Source: Silene conica (lineage: Eukaryota > Streptophyta > Magnoliopsida > Caryophyllales > Caryophyllaceae). Taken from it: a stretch of DNA of 64,000 nt. The notes under the pieces were generated by a model. That model did not search any database. It saw nothing but the letters and a program-made list of their open reading frames with translations, and was not told the DNA's origin. The position numbers were made by a program, and so were the translations under genes. How positions within the stretch are numbered: position 1 is the first letter of the stretch; the number at the start of each line of letters is the position of its first letter. Shown one piece after another: positions 1-11,551 of the stretch. The stretch is from NCBI GenBank assembly GCA_029255685.2, contig CM055318.2, forward strand, positions 13,769,001-13,833,000, written 5' to 3'.

Positions 1-1404
1 TAGGATATTGGGCCTATATTAGGTCCATCTTTCATTAGGGTTTATCAATTCTAAAGTTTAACAATGTATTATACACATATCAATGTAAGACACCACCAAA
101 ACCCATCAATAATACAATTATTCCATAATACAATTCCTCTCTATATACTCTAACATCATCTTTCATACAAAGTTATATCATGCATGAAGAGGTTTGAATT
201 ACTTATTTTATCCAATAATTTTCAAAAAATAAAATAACATTGCCATATATCGAATTATGCACATGACACATAATTGCAAAGATAATTCTGCAACTTAAAA
301 ATTAAAGTTGATGCTAAGGCTATACGAGTATTATGGAAATTTTAAAAATAAAACAAAGTCCTCATTTATAGATGACACAAGATTTAAGGATTTGATTTAA
401 ATGAGTATAAAGCATTCTTTTAAAGTGTGGTAATTGGAGATAAGGAAGGTATTGTGGAGTATTTTTGTAAAATGAAGTGATTAAAATACGCATAAAGCAC
501 TAGTCTTAGGGGTTGTGAATAGTGATTAACGGTAATATTAAAAATTTTCTACAATCATAAATAGTGTTAAAAAGTAAGCGTTACCTTTTGTCTGAATCGA
601 AGGGAGTTTTATGTTCTTTTTTTTTCTTACACATAAGGGCTTATATTATCTCTCTATCAGCATTTTGGTCAATGTTAGGTTTAGGGTAGACAACTAAAAG
701 TTAACAGGGAAGGGAGTGTTCCAATTCTCTTGGACGTTTTTGGTTTCCATAGATTTTAAAACTAAATTCTCACGAGTAGCAGAGAACTTGTCCTCCTAGC
801 TACTCTTTTACTTTTCTATTTTTCTCATTTGCAATTTAGTGTTGTAGTATTCCCTATTTTCATTAAAAATATATACTCCGGAATATTACTTACATTTCTC
901 TTGAAATTATACAATTATTACATGGAAATGCCTGAGTATTAATAAAAGCTATTTTCGCCCGATTTATTTTCTTTTTTCATTTGACATTTATTTAAGATTT
1001 CAATATTTTGACCTTAAATATTTTAAAATTTATAATAAATTATCATATGATACTAGGAGCAACATATTTATTTGTATGTATCATTCAAATATCTTTCACA
1101 AATTATATTTTCAGCAAAATTATCATATAAATGTAGCAAAAAACGTAATCAAAGTATTATATTAAGACATGCAATAATCAAACAGATAAATAGAAGGAGT
1201 AAGATAGTTGAGGATCATTTACTGTGGCGGATTTTGGGGGAGGGAAAGGGCGGGCAGCTGCTCTCACGCGACTCAAAATATTCAGTTATATGTAGTATAT
1301 GTTAATATCATTTGTTTAAAATATAATGATACTGTGAGGACTTAGAGTGTGTAGACCCAGGTTCAATTCTCACACAAGCTACAATATTTTGGTTTTCAAT
1401 TTTT
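1..1404. other. AT-rich intergenic sequence, no gene seen
   Basis: No open reading frame with recognisable protein similarity or codon structure is visible on either strand. The stretch is AT-rich. A short tract near 1330-1375 has a B-box-like sequence (GGTTCAATTC) that could be an old tRNA-derived SINE head, but it is too short to call. Confidence 0.5.
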
Positions 1405-1765
1405 TATTATTTATTATATCTAGATTTATACTCCCTCATATTCGTAATAACTGTCCTATTGTATTAAAATACTACACTCATATTTTCAAACAATGGGACA
1501 GTTATTACGAATAGGAGGAGTAGTATTTATTATTTTCAATATTCTATTAAAATATATGTATTGTTTTGTAATATTTATTCATGTACCCATGTTACATAAT
1601 TTTCATTACTTATTATATCTAGATTTATATTTATTTATTTTGTAATATTTAGTTATGTGTACTCATGTTACGTACTTTTCATTAGTTATTATATCTAGAT
1701 TTATATTTATTGCCAATACTATATATTTGGTATTCTTTTGTGATATTTAGTCATGTTAGTACGTA
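1405..1765. repeat. Degenerate tandem repeat, about 76-bp unit
   Basis: The core TTATTATATCTAGATTTATA occurs three times, near 1410, 1611 and 1688. The last two copies are embedded in similar units containing TTTGTAATATTTA and CATGTTAC, spaced by about 76 bp. The first copy is interrupted by the Stowaway-type element at 1431-1520, so the array is older than that insertion. Confidence 0.6.
1431..1520. mobile_element. Stowaway-type MITE, very short (90 bp)
   Basis: The ends form a nearly perfect inverted repeat: CTCCCTCATATTCGTAATAA on the left and the complement of TTACGAATAGGAGGAG on the right. It is flanked by TA on both sides (1429-1430, 1521-1522). The CTCCCTCC-like termini and TA duplication are the signature of plant Stowaway (Tc1/mariner) MITEs. 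At 90 bp it is almost entirely stem, so RNA from it would fold into a hairpin. There is no coding capacity. Confidence 0.8.
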
Positions 1766-1939
1766 AATAAATGCAAAATAATATCACACTTATGGTTACA
1801 AAAATTTGTACCCTCCCACACCCAAATTCCTGCATAAGCCCATGATCATTTATATGATAATTTGGCTCATTTTTTTCATTCAAGTATAAATGGATTAAAA
1901 GAACTAATTTGACACCGATAGAAGTCGAATCTAGGTCCT

Positions 1940-3748
1940 ATTATTCATGTGAGAATTTAGCATGGTGAATCGGGAATTTGTGCGTAGAATACAAAAGAGT
2001 GAAGTTCGGAAGGCATTAAGGAAAATGAGGTCAAAGAAGGCAGAGGGGCCGGATGGTATACCCATAGAAGTTTGGAGGTGTTTGGGGGAGAAGGGCATTG
2101 AGTGGTTAACATTGCTCTTCAACAAGATTTAGAGGGGTAACAAGATGCCTTCAGCTTGGAGAAGAAGCACTCTAGTCCCTTTGTATAAGAATAAAGGTGA
2201 TGTTCAAGAGTGTTCCAATTATCGGGGAATTAAACTTATGAGTCATACGATGAAATTATGGGAGAGGATAATCGAGCAGAGGCTTAGGAAATGTGTAGAT
2301 ATCTCGGAAAACCAATTTGGTTTTATGCCTGGGAGATCGACTATGGATGCAATTTTTATCATGAGACAGTTGATGGAACACCATCAGGAGAGGAAGAAAG
2401 ATCTGCATATGGTTTTTATTGATTTGGAGAAGGCATATGATAGTTAGGGTCCCGAGAGAAATACTTTGGTTGGCTTTGGCGAGAAAGGGTGTGTCAAGAA
2501 AATATATCGACCTCATAAAGGACATGTATGAAGGGGCTAGTACAAGTGTTAGAACTAATGTTGGGAGAACGAAAGATTCCCCATTACCATTGGTGTGCAT
2601 CAAGGTTCCACACTTAGTCCCTTTCTCTTTGCTATAGTTATGGATGAGTTGACAAGGGATATTCAGGACGAGATCCCTTGGTGTATGGTGTTTGCGGATG
2701 ATATTGTGTTGATTGATGAGACGAAAAAGGGGGTTGAGAGAAAGTTGGAATTATGGAGGCATACGTTGGAGACTCGTGGGTTTAGGCTAAGTAGGAGTAA
2801 GACCGAGTATGTGAGGTGTCAATTTGCGGGGCCGAGATCGACGGCGGTGGGGAGCATTATTTTCGATGGAAAGGTTGTTGAGGGGTCGGATTCCTTTAGA
2901 TATCTCGGATCTATTATCCAAAAAGATGGAGAGTTAGACGGAGATGTGGCCCACAGAATTAAAGCGGGATGGATGAAATGGAAACGTGCTACGGGGTTTT
3001 TGTGTGATAAGGGTATGCCCCAAAGATTAAAGGGGAAATTTTATCGTACGGCAATTAGACCAGCCTTACTTTACGGCTCGGAGTGTTGGGCCGTGAAGCA
3101 GTGTCACATTCATAAGATGAGTGTGGCAGAGATGCGTATGTTGAGGTGGATGTGCGGCCATACAAGGAAAGACCGGTTAAGGAATGAGGTGATTAGAGAG
3201 AAGGTAAAAGTGGCCCCAATAGAGGACAAGATGATGGAAAACCGACTAAGATGGTTTGGCCATGTGAGAAGGAGACCTATGGACGCACCGGTTCGGAGGT
3301 TGGAGACCTGGGGTGCCGAAACGGTTGCTAGGGGTAGAGGGAGACCTAAACAAACTTGGAGAAGAGTGATTGAGCACGATATGAGATTTCTCGGGTTTCT
3401 AGCCTTTGATGTTTTTATTAAGTTTTCTAAAAAAATTCTTGTTTGGATTTGTTACAATTTTTCCCCAAAAACTCTTATTTTAATTTTTACTTCGTTTCTC
3501 AAAATCACTTTAAACTTTATTCTTGATTTATTTTTTTGGGTTTTTATACATGTGATAAGTTCGATTTAAAATCTATAAAACCCCTTTGCCTTCCATTTTT
3601 TGTTTCACTCCACTTCCGTTTTTTTCTTTTCCTTCTTTTTTCTCTAGTTGAGATGAGAGTTCACTCATGACGGTTCCAAGGAATGATTCATGTCAGCCGA
3701 CCCCAAAATATTTTGGGACTAAGGCTCTGTTGTTGTTGTTGTTGGTTA
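1940..3748 (+). mobile_element. 5'-truncated, dead RTE-clade LINE
   Basis: The reverse transcriptase remnant is followed by an untranslated tail that includes CAGCCGACCCCAAAATATTT (about 3695) and ends in a TTG microsatellite (TTGTTGTTGTTGTTGG, about 3730-3746). A tail of short TTG repeats rather than poly(A) is typical of plant RTE elements. Reading is lost after RFLGF (3390-3400), and about 250 bp of T-rich sequence separates the coding part from the tail. I cannot tell whether this is the element's own 3' UTR or a later insertion. The 5' border is uncertain. Confidence 0.75.
1962..3410 (+). pseudogene. Broken reverse transcriptase of an RTE-type LINE
   Basis: The fragments together give a non-LTR reverse transcriptase: a KKAEGPDGIP-type block near 2035, LVPLYKNKGD and CSNYRGI near 2175-2225, NQFGFMPGRST near 2310, FIDLEKAYD near 2415, HQGSTLSPFLFA near 2597 and the catalytic FADD at about 2690. 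The thumb and connection region continues to about 3400 with GRGRPKQTW. The frame is broken by a stop before the MPSAW block (near 2130), by what looks like a 4-base insertion after the AYD motif (near 2444), and by a one-base loss near 2577. The endonuclease half is missing, so the copy is 5'-truncated and cannot be active. Confidence 0.85.
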
Positions 3749-3817
3749 TTATGCCATTGCCCTAGCTATAGCCACATAATATATACGTACTCCCTATTGA
3801 GTTTACAAATGCTCCAT

Positions 3818-3818
<1 letters not shown>

Positions 3819-3854
<36 letters not shown>
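3819..3854. repeat. (AAT)n microsatellite
   Basis: About 12 perfect TAA/AAT units. Confidence 0.95.
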
Positions 3855-4345
3855 GATTGAGAAATATGGATAGACAAGCATAGCGTAGCTCGTGAGTCGT
3901 GAAGGAAGTGAAATGGCCAGATTCCCGTGAAATTGAACTAGAAACACACAAGATCAAAACAACTATAAAAAACAATAATAGGTAACATAATAATGTATGA
4001 GGCTAGTTTTGTACCCTGAAACATTAGGTGGTTACTATTTTTGTATGTTGTTTGCATTTAACGTTACGTTTCACGGGGATTGATTTCATCCATTTCCACA
4101 CAAATTCAATATGTTATTAGTTAAAATACTTGGTTAGACCAAATTGAGTGACAAATATAGTTAGGAATCACAAGATTCAAGTGACTAACTTGAGTTATTA
4201 TTACCTGGATGGTTTATGTCATTATGTGTGTTTACTCCAACAAGTTGGGAGAATTATGAAGCTCAAATATAATAGCAAAAGGAATAATGTAAACCAATAA
4301 ATGTTAAGCTCTGTGTCATACTCAATTACTAGGTGTATTATTTAG

Positions 4346-4852
4346 AGGTAGCAATCGAGTCACTTGGGTTGGATTTGGGTCGGCTCATATTGAATTCAAG
4401 TTCATTGGTATACCTGTGCTTTTGGGCCGAATTGGGTTGTGCAGGGTCGTTTTCGAGTCAGGTTAAGTTGGGTCACATGATGTATTGGCCGAATCGGGTT
4501 GTTATAGGCCCCGTTACTTTATCGCATCATTTCAATATTTTTATCATAAATGTAGGTTTTAACCATAAATTGGTTAAGTTACTTCATTATTATGTCAACT
4601 TATTAATCTTAGCACTAAATTACTTTTCCTTGTGATCAATATAACCTACTAATTGTCGAGTCACTAATTTAATCGGGTCATCAATAACATGTCGTGTCTA
4701 GTTTGGGTTCAGGTTACTGATCATCGAGTCGTGTCAAATTATGGGTCAGGAGGTCGGGTCGTTTTTTGTTGCAATATTCTCAGGTTAATTCGGATCGGGT
4801 ATGCTAAGGTTCGGTCAGGTAACTCGGATTAGGTTAGACTTGTCGGCACTAA
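4346..4852. repeat. GGGTCG-rich repeat, possible hAT-type MITE remnant
   Basis: GGGTCG, TCGGGT and TCGGTCAGG motifs cluster at both ends of an AT-rich centre, as in the better-bounded hAT elements elsewhere in the window. It starts TAGAGGTAGCAA and ends near TTGTCGGCACTA, but the flanks do not give a clean 8-bp duplication. The assignment is tentative. Confidence 0.35.
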
Positions 4853-4997
4853 TTATTACGTTTGGTGTTTCAGGGTGTTTAGGATTCAGTATATTTTGGA
4901 ACTGGGTTGTGACGTTATGTGATATGGTTTTACGTATGCCTGCATATCTCTTAGAGAAAGGATAGTGTTTTAGTTGCGCTCCAGCGTTTATGACTTA

Positions 4998-5409
4998 GGG
5001 TCTGTTTGGATACAATTTTAGGAGGGAAAGGGAGGGGAGGGAAAGGGAGGTGAGAGGAGGGGAGGGGAGGGGAATTGTGGTTGTTTGGATAATAAAAAAT
5101 TTGAGAGGGAAATGGGAGGGGATAAAAGAGGTACATAATGTATTGTATGGAGGATGTTATGGAATATGATGAATAATGATGATAATACCCTTCCAATACC
5201 ACTATGAAGCTTTGAAGTTGTGTTTTCCTTCCAAATCTCACCTCCCTAGAAAAGAAATCAATTTGAACTAAATGAGAGAAAATAGATCCTCTCATTTCTT
5301 TCCCCCCCTCATTTCCCTCCCTCTACATATTGTATCCAAACAAGAGAAACTTCATCCCTCCCTTTCCCTCCCCTCCCTTTCTCTCCAATCCCCCTATCCA
5401 AACATAGCC
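4998..5409. mobile_element. Tourist/PIF-Harbinger-like MITE with purine-rich arms
   Basis: The left end GGGTCTGTTTGGATA matches the complement of the right end TATCCAAACATAGCC with two mismatches. A TTA trinucleotide flanks both ends (4995-4997, 5410-5412), the target choice of PIF/Harbinger elements. Each arm carries a long polypurine (left) or polypyrimidine (right) block of GGAGGG/CCCTCC units that can pair. It has no coding capacity. Confidence 0.7.
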
Positions 5410-5926
5410 TTAGAGTCCGACAATATAATGGCGAAAGATAACAAAATAACTTTGTTTCAGAGATAAGCTCGCAAATGTTACCACTCAAGTTTAACTCAAA
5501 GGTACTATTCGTACTAAACTACTAACTATGAGGGGGAATACGGGTTTGGGGAGCACTATGTGCTAGGAATGTGAGGTTTTTTTTCCTATGGATCGATAAT
5601 GTAAGCTCAAAGCCTTTAAGAAGGATCACCATACTTTAAAAGTATCAAAGTAAACGTGCAAACAATTTATTATAAAGATAAATAAAGTGAATACAACTGT
5701 CTCAAAAGAATAGTAAAAACAACAACATTTGTGGAAGCTAAGTATGACGTAACTGCGACTAAACTACAAAAATTATGTGATGACCCACTCCTTCAGCCAT
5801 AGCATCAACAATCGTGATGTACCTGAGATTCTGAGAATCTGCTCACCATAATCACGGATCATCACAGTAATACACAACAAGCCTCAGTTATTGCTACATA
5901 AGACAGTCACTGGCACAAGTAACAAC

Positions 5927-6538
5927 TAGACCTGATCATGGGCCGGGCTGGGCCGGGCTCGTGCTAAATAAACGGCCCAGATACACGGGCCGGGCCGGGC
6001 CAAAACGATGGGCCAATTTTCTTGGCCCAAGCCCATAATTGTTCGGGCTATAATGGGCCAAAATAATATAATACGAAACAATCAACAAAATGGATATATG
6101 AACAAACTATTAGCAACGAAATAAAATTTTCAAGTCTTGGGTGTTTGACTTCGACTCTTTTGGTATGAGAACAATCATAGTATCATACATAACTTATGAG
6201 TTGACAAAAAATGAGTAGTATTAACTAAAGGTGTACGATAAAAATATAAAAATATCCGCAAAATTGATAATTCAATGTATTAGTGATATTAGATTATTAG
6301 TATGATGTGATATACGATTCCAACTTTTGAATTTTTTTCTTTTTAAAAAAAGAATTTCGAGTCGGGCCGGGCCAAAAATCGGGCCTTAAGGTTGGCCCAA
6401 ACCCGACCCTATATTTATATCGGGCTTATTTTGGGCCGGGCCACGGGCTTTTTGGGCCAAACCATTAGGCCCAAACCCGAGAAAAAATCGGGCTGGGCCG
6501 GGTCGGGCCATCGGGCCTGGGCCATTTGATCAGCTCTA
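5927..6538. mobile_element. hAT-type non-autonomous element with GGGCC arrays
   Basis: The termini TAGACCTGATCA and the complement of TGATCAGCTCTA match at 11 of 12 positions. The element is flanked by a perfect 8-bp duplication, GTAACAAC (5919-5926 and 6539-6546). TAG-starting ends with an 8-bp duplication identify the hAT superfamily. Both subterminal regions are packed with GGGCCGGGCC-like motifs around an AT-rich core. It encodes no protein. Confidence 0.85.
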
Positions 6539-7149
6539 GTAACAACAGATACACACAATAACTGATATATAATAGCCAAACTGAAATCACAAGTGGCTAC
6601 CTCTAGTCCCACGTCCAACCCCCACTTGCTCGCGGCAAGGGGTACTACCCAGACCATTAATGTGCACATCCCCTCCGTGGCGGGAATCACGAAGGGAGAT
6701 CGTAGGGTTGAGAGACATTTCCCGTCAATGCGCCCAAACATATGTTCCCAATCTTTAAATCAACAATGTCATGATATTAGTTATACAAAGCAGAAGATTG
6801 TCACAACCACAATTAACAATAACTGAGTAGGGAAACCCTACCTCAAGCAAATCACGTAAAGCTAAGATCTGAATGTGTTCTATCAACGTTCTTCTATGAA
6901 ATCTCCTCCTAAGATAACATATATATAAGGTATTATTAACAATCATCACACCATAACTTATCTCAAAACATGCTAACTAACGAGAATAACACTTACTTGA
7001 CAACGACGACGACGCTAGGCTATGATGATTGGTGCAACTAGACTCCAGTAGATACTTCTAAGGATTTAAGGTGAGAGTTTTTTAGGGTAAAGTTCTCAGG
7101 CGACAGGCTGATTAGGGTAAATTGTGAATTTAACTTCCGAAATTCTTTT

Positions 7150-7370
7150 TATAAAGTTATCGCGACGTTGACACGAAAAACGAGCTCGACCGAGATACTG
7201 ACGCACTCGGCCGAGTTGGGCTAGCCCAGCCGAGTTCGACTAACTCGACCGAGTACGAAGTACTCGATTCGACCGAGCTGGGTCAACACTTAGCAAACAA
7301 CTATGACATTAGGTCAACTCAACCGAGTTTAACCAACTCGTCTGAGTTCCCCATACGAAAAATACAGGGG
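7150..7370. repeat. Array of degenerate CTCGACCGAGT palindromes
   Basis: At least seven variants of the near-palindrome (A)CTCGACCGAGT occur in about 200 bp, for example CTCGACCGAG, CTCGGCCGAGT and ACTCGACCGAGT. Spacing is irregular, so this is not a simple tandem array. A second cluster lies at 8475-8578. It may belong to the non-coding part of an unrecognised transposable element. Confidence 0.65.
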
Positions 7371-8308
7371 TGCTACAGATAAGCTGACTTGGCATCTACG
7401 ACAGCAAAGGTAACATGTACCTTCCTCATTTTTGCCTCTTTTCCGAATAGAATCGAGATCATTGTGGTTCCTATGGGGATCATTTCCTCTTTGGAGAAAC
7501 CATATAGCGAGCGGTTGGCTGGCTTCAGATGGAACTACTTTAATCCTAACTTTTCAAATGCTTCTTTGTATACAAGTTGGTGAAGGCTCTGGTGTCTATC
7601 AGACACCTCCTGATGGTATGGATGCTTATCATTAGATCGAGGACGTATCGATCGTGATGAAGACTTATTATTTTCTTATTGTTAGAGGCTTATATCAAGA
7701 TGCTTGAGATATATCGATCAACGCCTTAGAGTTCATAGTAACTTGTGTTTGAACCGCAATGTAAACACCAATGGTTCTCATCGCAACAAGCAACTAACCC
7801 CTGTCGATGCCAGGCCGCATCACTGGTCATCAAAATTCTCACTCATCGCAACAAGCGAACTCAGATTCTTAATGTGCACATCTCCCTTGTGATGAGAGTC
7901 ACAAGAGACAATACATACATAGGGGTGAAATCCATCTCATGACATGACTTCACAATATCAAACACAACTCAACCATCACCCATCAACCATCTAACAACAA
8001 ATAATCACAATAAAACTCACAACAACACAATTCAATCACACAATTGCGTAGAGAAACCCTACCTCTAGTGAATCCTTTTGAAAGCGTAGACAATTACACA
8101 TATGTATATAAAACACCAACATGCCACATAAAACACTCAATAAGACTCTATCACGACTAACCATTAATATCAACTAATACTAATGACGGTAATATCGACT
8201 TACCTTGCCACATTGACTTACAATGGAGGTTACGTCCCGACTTGTCAATCTCATTCCCATGTTGGTCCTCTAGGTAGGGAATATAAATGTAGATCGGTAG
8301 GAAAAAAG

Positions 8309-8311
<3 letters not shown>

Positions 8312-8353
<42 letters not shown>
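8312..8353. repeat. (GA)n microsatellite
   Basis: About 21 uninterrupted GA units, followed by more purine-rich sequence. Confidence 0.97.
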
Positions 8354-8356
<3 letters not shown>

Positions 8357-8474
8357 GGGGAGAGAAAGATCAGAGATAGAGAGACACTATCTTTTAAGGT
8401 TTGAGAAATAAAGGAAATGCGTAAAAGGAATCATATAACTCCCAACTTTCGATCGAAAAAAATAACCAGTGATG

Positions 8475-8578
8475 AACCATCGACACTCGGTCGAGTTTCA
8501 CCACGACTCGACCGAGTAAGACCTACTCAGTCGAGTATCAGTCATGCTCGACCGAGTAACTCTTAATAGGTCGAGTAA
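8475..8578. repeat. Second cluster of CTCGACCGAGT-like palindromes
   Basis: The variants CTCGGTCGAGT, ACTCGACCGAGT and ACTCAGTCGAGT recur at about 15-35 bp spacing. Upstream of both clusters lies a second shared module (about 6655-6705 and 7870-7905) with GTGCACATC followed by a similar block, so the two clusters are probably ends of related repeat copies. Confidence 0.6.
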
Positions 8579-8670
8579 ACAATAATTGATCCGCTATTGA
8601 TTCTATAACTGTCTTCGAGAATGGTTCCTTAAACATAAAATTAAAGGTCATCACAAGGTCTACTAAAGAG

Positions 8671-8712
8671 GCATGTATTACAGGTATTGTCGCATGTATT
8701 ACAGGTATTGTC
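8671..8712. repeat. Perfect 21-bp tandem duplication
   Basis: The unit GCATGTATTACAGGTATTGTC is present twice with no mismatch. Confidence 0.95.
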
Positions 8713-9480
8713 TGCTCGGACTCTTGTAATACACGATTGACTCAGTGGATAAGCTCATAAACCAAGATTGTGCTACGTTGATGAGCGCTGTTCGGAACAC
8801 CCAGCACGAGGCGGCGTGTTCTGGATCATGCAATAGATTTGGCTCTCATATCCATTAGCTAAGTGATCACCCGGATCTATTGTTCGATCAAACAAGGTGG
8901 TTATCAATCTTATCATCTTCATTTGCCCAGGGTAGAATTCAATCTTGGAATTAGTGCGAAATATTAGGCTCAACAAAAACGTATACGAGAGTAATTGAAA
9001 TGTATTAAATTAGTTTGTAATGTTGGTGTGAGTAATGATGATAGTTTTGGAATTTTGCGTAAAATGTCACTTAATAAGTTAGAGAAATAAGAAAAATGAT
9101 GTCCAAAGTGAAAACACGGTGGTGATGTTGTGAAAGTGTAACTTGGTGATAATTTGTAAAAAAACGCAAATACGTAACATTTATTTGTAATTTTTCATAA
9201 TAATAATATTAGTTCATAAATCTCTCACTTGCATAGTTGTACTTGGATATGCATGTAAATATTTATAAGGTAAAATTTATTATAAAATAAAAATGATGAA
9301 TATTGACCAATACATATAAAAATAGAAAATGATAATTATTGAGGACATGAAGGGTCAATATAATTTAATTTTAAAAAGTACGTTTTTCTGACAAAAAAAT
9401 GATAAAATAAAAGATGTTATAAATTATTTCAACCCGTAAAATCTTAAACCGACCCGCGGGAGACGCTCAAGAGATGTAAT

Positions 9481-9989
9481 TAGGGTTGATCATAGGTTCA
9501 GAATCGGACCGAACCGGTCCGAACCCGAAACCAAATTCTACTAAATTGGGGACCGAAGACCGGACCTATAAGGAACCGGTCTTGGACTGGACTGAAGCGG
9601 TAAAAATCGGACCAACCTGAGACCGGACCATCTGGACCGATATTCCATTTGATCAAATTTTCTTATTTAACTAATAATAAAAGTCTTGAATAAAAACTCA
9701 TACTCTAATTTGTAGTACTACTTTGCACATCACTTAGAAGAACACATAAGTAATAACTAGCCAAAATAACACATTAAACAGCTTTAGAGTTCAGAAGTTA
9801 AGAGTTCAATAATTACAATCTGGACTCAATTCGGTCCTATCGGTCTGGACCAAAAATTTCGATTTTTGACCGAACCGAACCGAAACCCGAACAACATAAA
9901 TAGTTAGACCTAGAACCGACCGGACCGAAATTCAACCGATCCGAGTTCGGTCCATTTTTCCGGTCTGGACCGAGTTTTGCTCACCCCTA
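9481..9989. mobile_element. hAT-type non-autonomous element with GGACCG arrays
   Basis: The termini TAGGGTTGATCA and the complement of TGCTCACCCCTA match at 10 of 12 positions. The flanks GATGTAAT (9473-9480) and GATGTGGT (9990-9997) are an imperfect 8-bp duplication. Subterminal blocks are built of GGACCGAACC/GGTCCGAACC motifs and the centre is AT-rich. It has no coding capacity. Confidence 0.75.
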
Positions 9990-10358
9990 GATGTGGTAGG
10001 AAGAGATGAAAGTAGGTAAAAGACAAAGACAAGGAATTAGAGTAAGAGCATAGGGCAAAAGTAAGTAGAGTAAGAAGTTAATAGTGACAGTTCATAGGAA
10101 AGAGTAGACAAGAGGTGCAGTGGCGTGAACTGATTTCCTATAACTCTATATCTGCATTATTTGCGCTGCCTATCATCAGACATCAGACCTCTTCTCTTCT
10201 GTTTTTAACAGTATTCATCAGTCTGTTTTTCCCACTCTCACTGTTCTATTCCGTAATATTCTGTCCTCTCTATTTCTGTTACTCGCCGCTCAACCTCTTC
10301 TGCCTATGACATAGCTTCATAAACAGATACCAAACCAAACCGTCTTGTTTCGGACGGT

Positions 10359-10536
10359 CTCAAACTTGTGATTTTTTAGAATTCCTTCTCATTTGCTATT
10401 ACACTTGTTCATTGTGAGATTTCGTGAGCTTGTAATGGAATAGTGCTCTCAAACTTGTGATTTTTTAAAATCCCCTCTCACTTGCTATTCCACTTGTTCT
10501 TTGTGAGATTTCACGAACTTGTAATGAAATATTGCT
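10359..10536. repeat. Tandem duplication of an 89-bp unit
   Basis: Two diverged copies, starting at 10359 and 10448, each run from CTCAAACTTGTGATTTTTTA through CACTTGTTC and TTGTGAGATTTC to CTTGTAATG. They lie about 1 kb upstream of the Dof gene. Confidence 0.85.
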
Positions 10537-11437
10537 CCTACAAATAAAAATTTGTGAACAAAAATAGGTGGTAGTTTTGAATTGTTCGTAAGACGTTGAA
10601 TGCTAAACGCCCACCTAATTAAAAATAATTCGTCTCTATTAGGACGAGCATATCCACTTTATAACATAAACGAACAATAGACCGATTTTACTTATTAAAG
10701 TTTAATAATAACAAGAGATTTACTTATTTGTAATAGATGATTGTTTAGTAGCGCAATATGTGCTATGCTAAATGCTAATATGTCATTCGGTTAAATTTCG
10801 TAAAGGAAATAAGCTAGATATATTTATAATTGAGTGTTTTACATCGAAAAAAAGTTATTTGTACTTATTTATTGTCTGCTGCTAATCTACTGTTGTAATA
10901 ACTTCACACTTCTTTGAAAATGTAGAGCGTACTCTCGTTATAATTGTTGGTGTAGTCGAGAGTTTAAGACCATGTCTGCATTAATGCAACTCAAGTTACT
11001 CAACACAAAATTTTGTAGAGAGTCCGTCTTCCCACGTGATGAGAGGGAGAGATTAATTAATTAATCTATATTTTACATGTGCTATCTCTCACTAATTAGG
11101 GGAAAACGACTCATGAGATTTACTTGATTTGTAAATGTCCTTAGACAGTTAGACCCCATTCTTTTCCGTTAAATTTCAGTTCTATTCATCTCATTAAATA
11201 TCAATTTAATTCAATTCGCTTCAATTTAATTTAAGTGTTTATATTCAATTATCCTCTATTTATCTTTAACAAATTTAAACCTCATCAATTCAATGAATTG
11301 ATAGAGCCAACTCGGTTCTAGGAAACTCCACTCCCTCCTTGCAATTTGCAAACCAAAAAATATATTCCTCGATTACCAAACCAAACTCACCTCATTTTCC
11401 ACTTTTTTCATGAACATTATCACAAGACCACCACCCA
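10537..11437. other. Upstream region of the Dof gene
   Basis: AT-rich non-coding sequence with no repeat or gene that I can support. It is the likely promoter-proximal region of the downstream transcription factor. Confidence 0.5.
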
Positions 11438-11444
11438 TATATAA
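11438..11444 (+). promoter_or_regulatory. Candidate TATA box of the Dof gene
   Basis: TATATAA lies 108 bp before the start codon, a spacing that fits a plant 5' leader of about 75-80 bases. Confidence 0.5.
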
Positions 11445-11551
11445 CCTCACCTACATATAACAACTAAAGAACCTACAACCAAACTAACCCATAAGGCCAT
11501 AACACTAATTCATTCTTTCCATTTCTCTTCAGTACACCAACCAACCAAGCA

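Noticed and set aside
4333..4635. Open frame of about 100 codons in the GGGTCG-rich repeat
   Set aside because: Composition is that of the repeat. No domain, splice or promoter evidence.
5272..5466. Ser/Pro/Leu-rich frames in the purine/pyrimidine tracts
   Set aside because: Generated by the low-complexity arms of the Tourist-like MITE.
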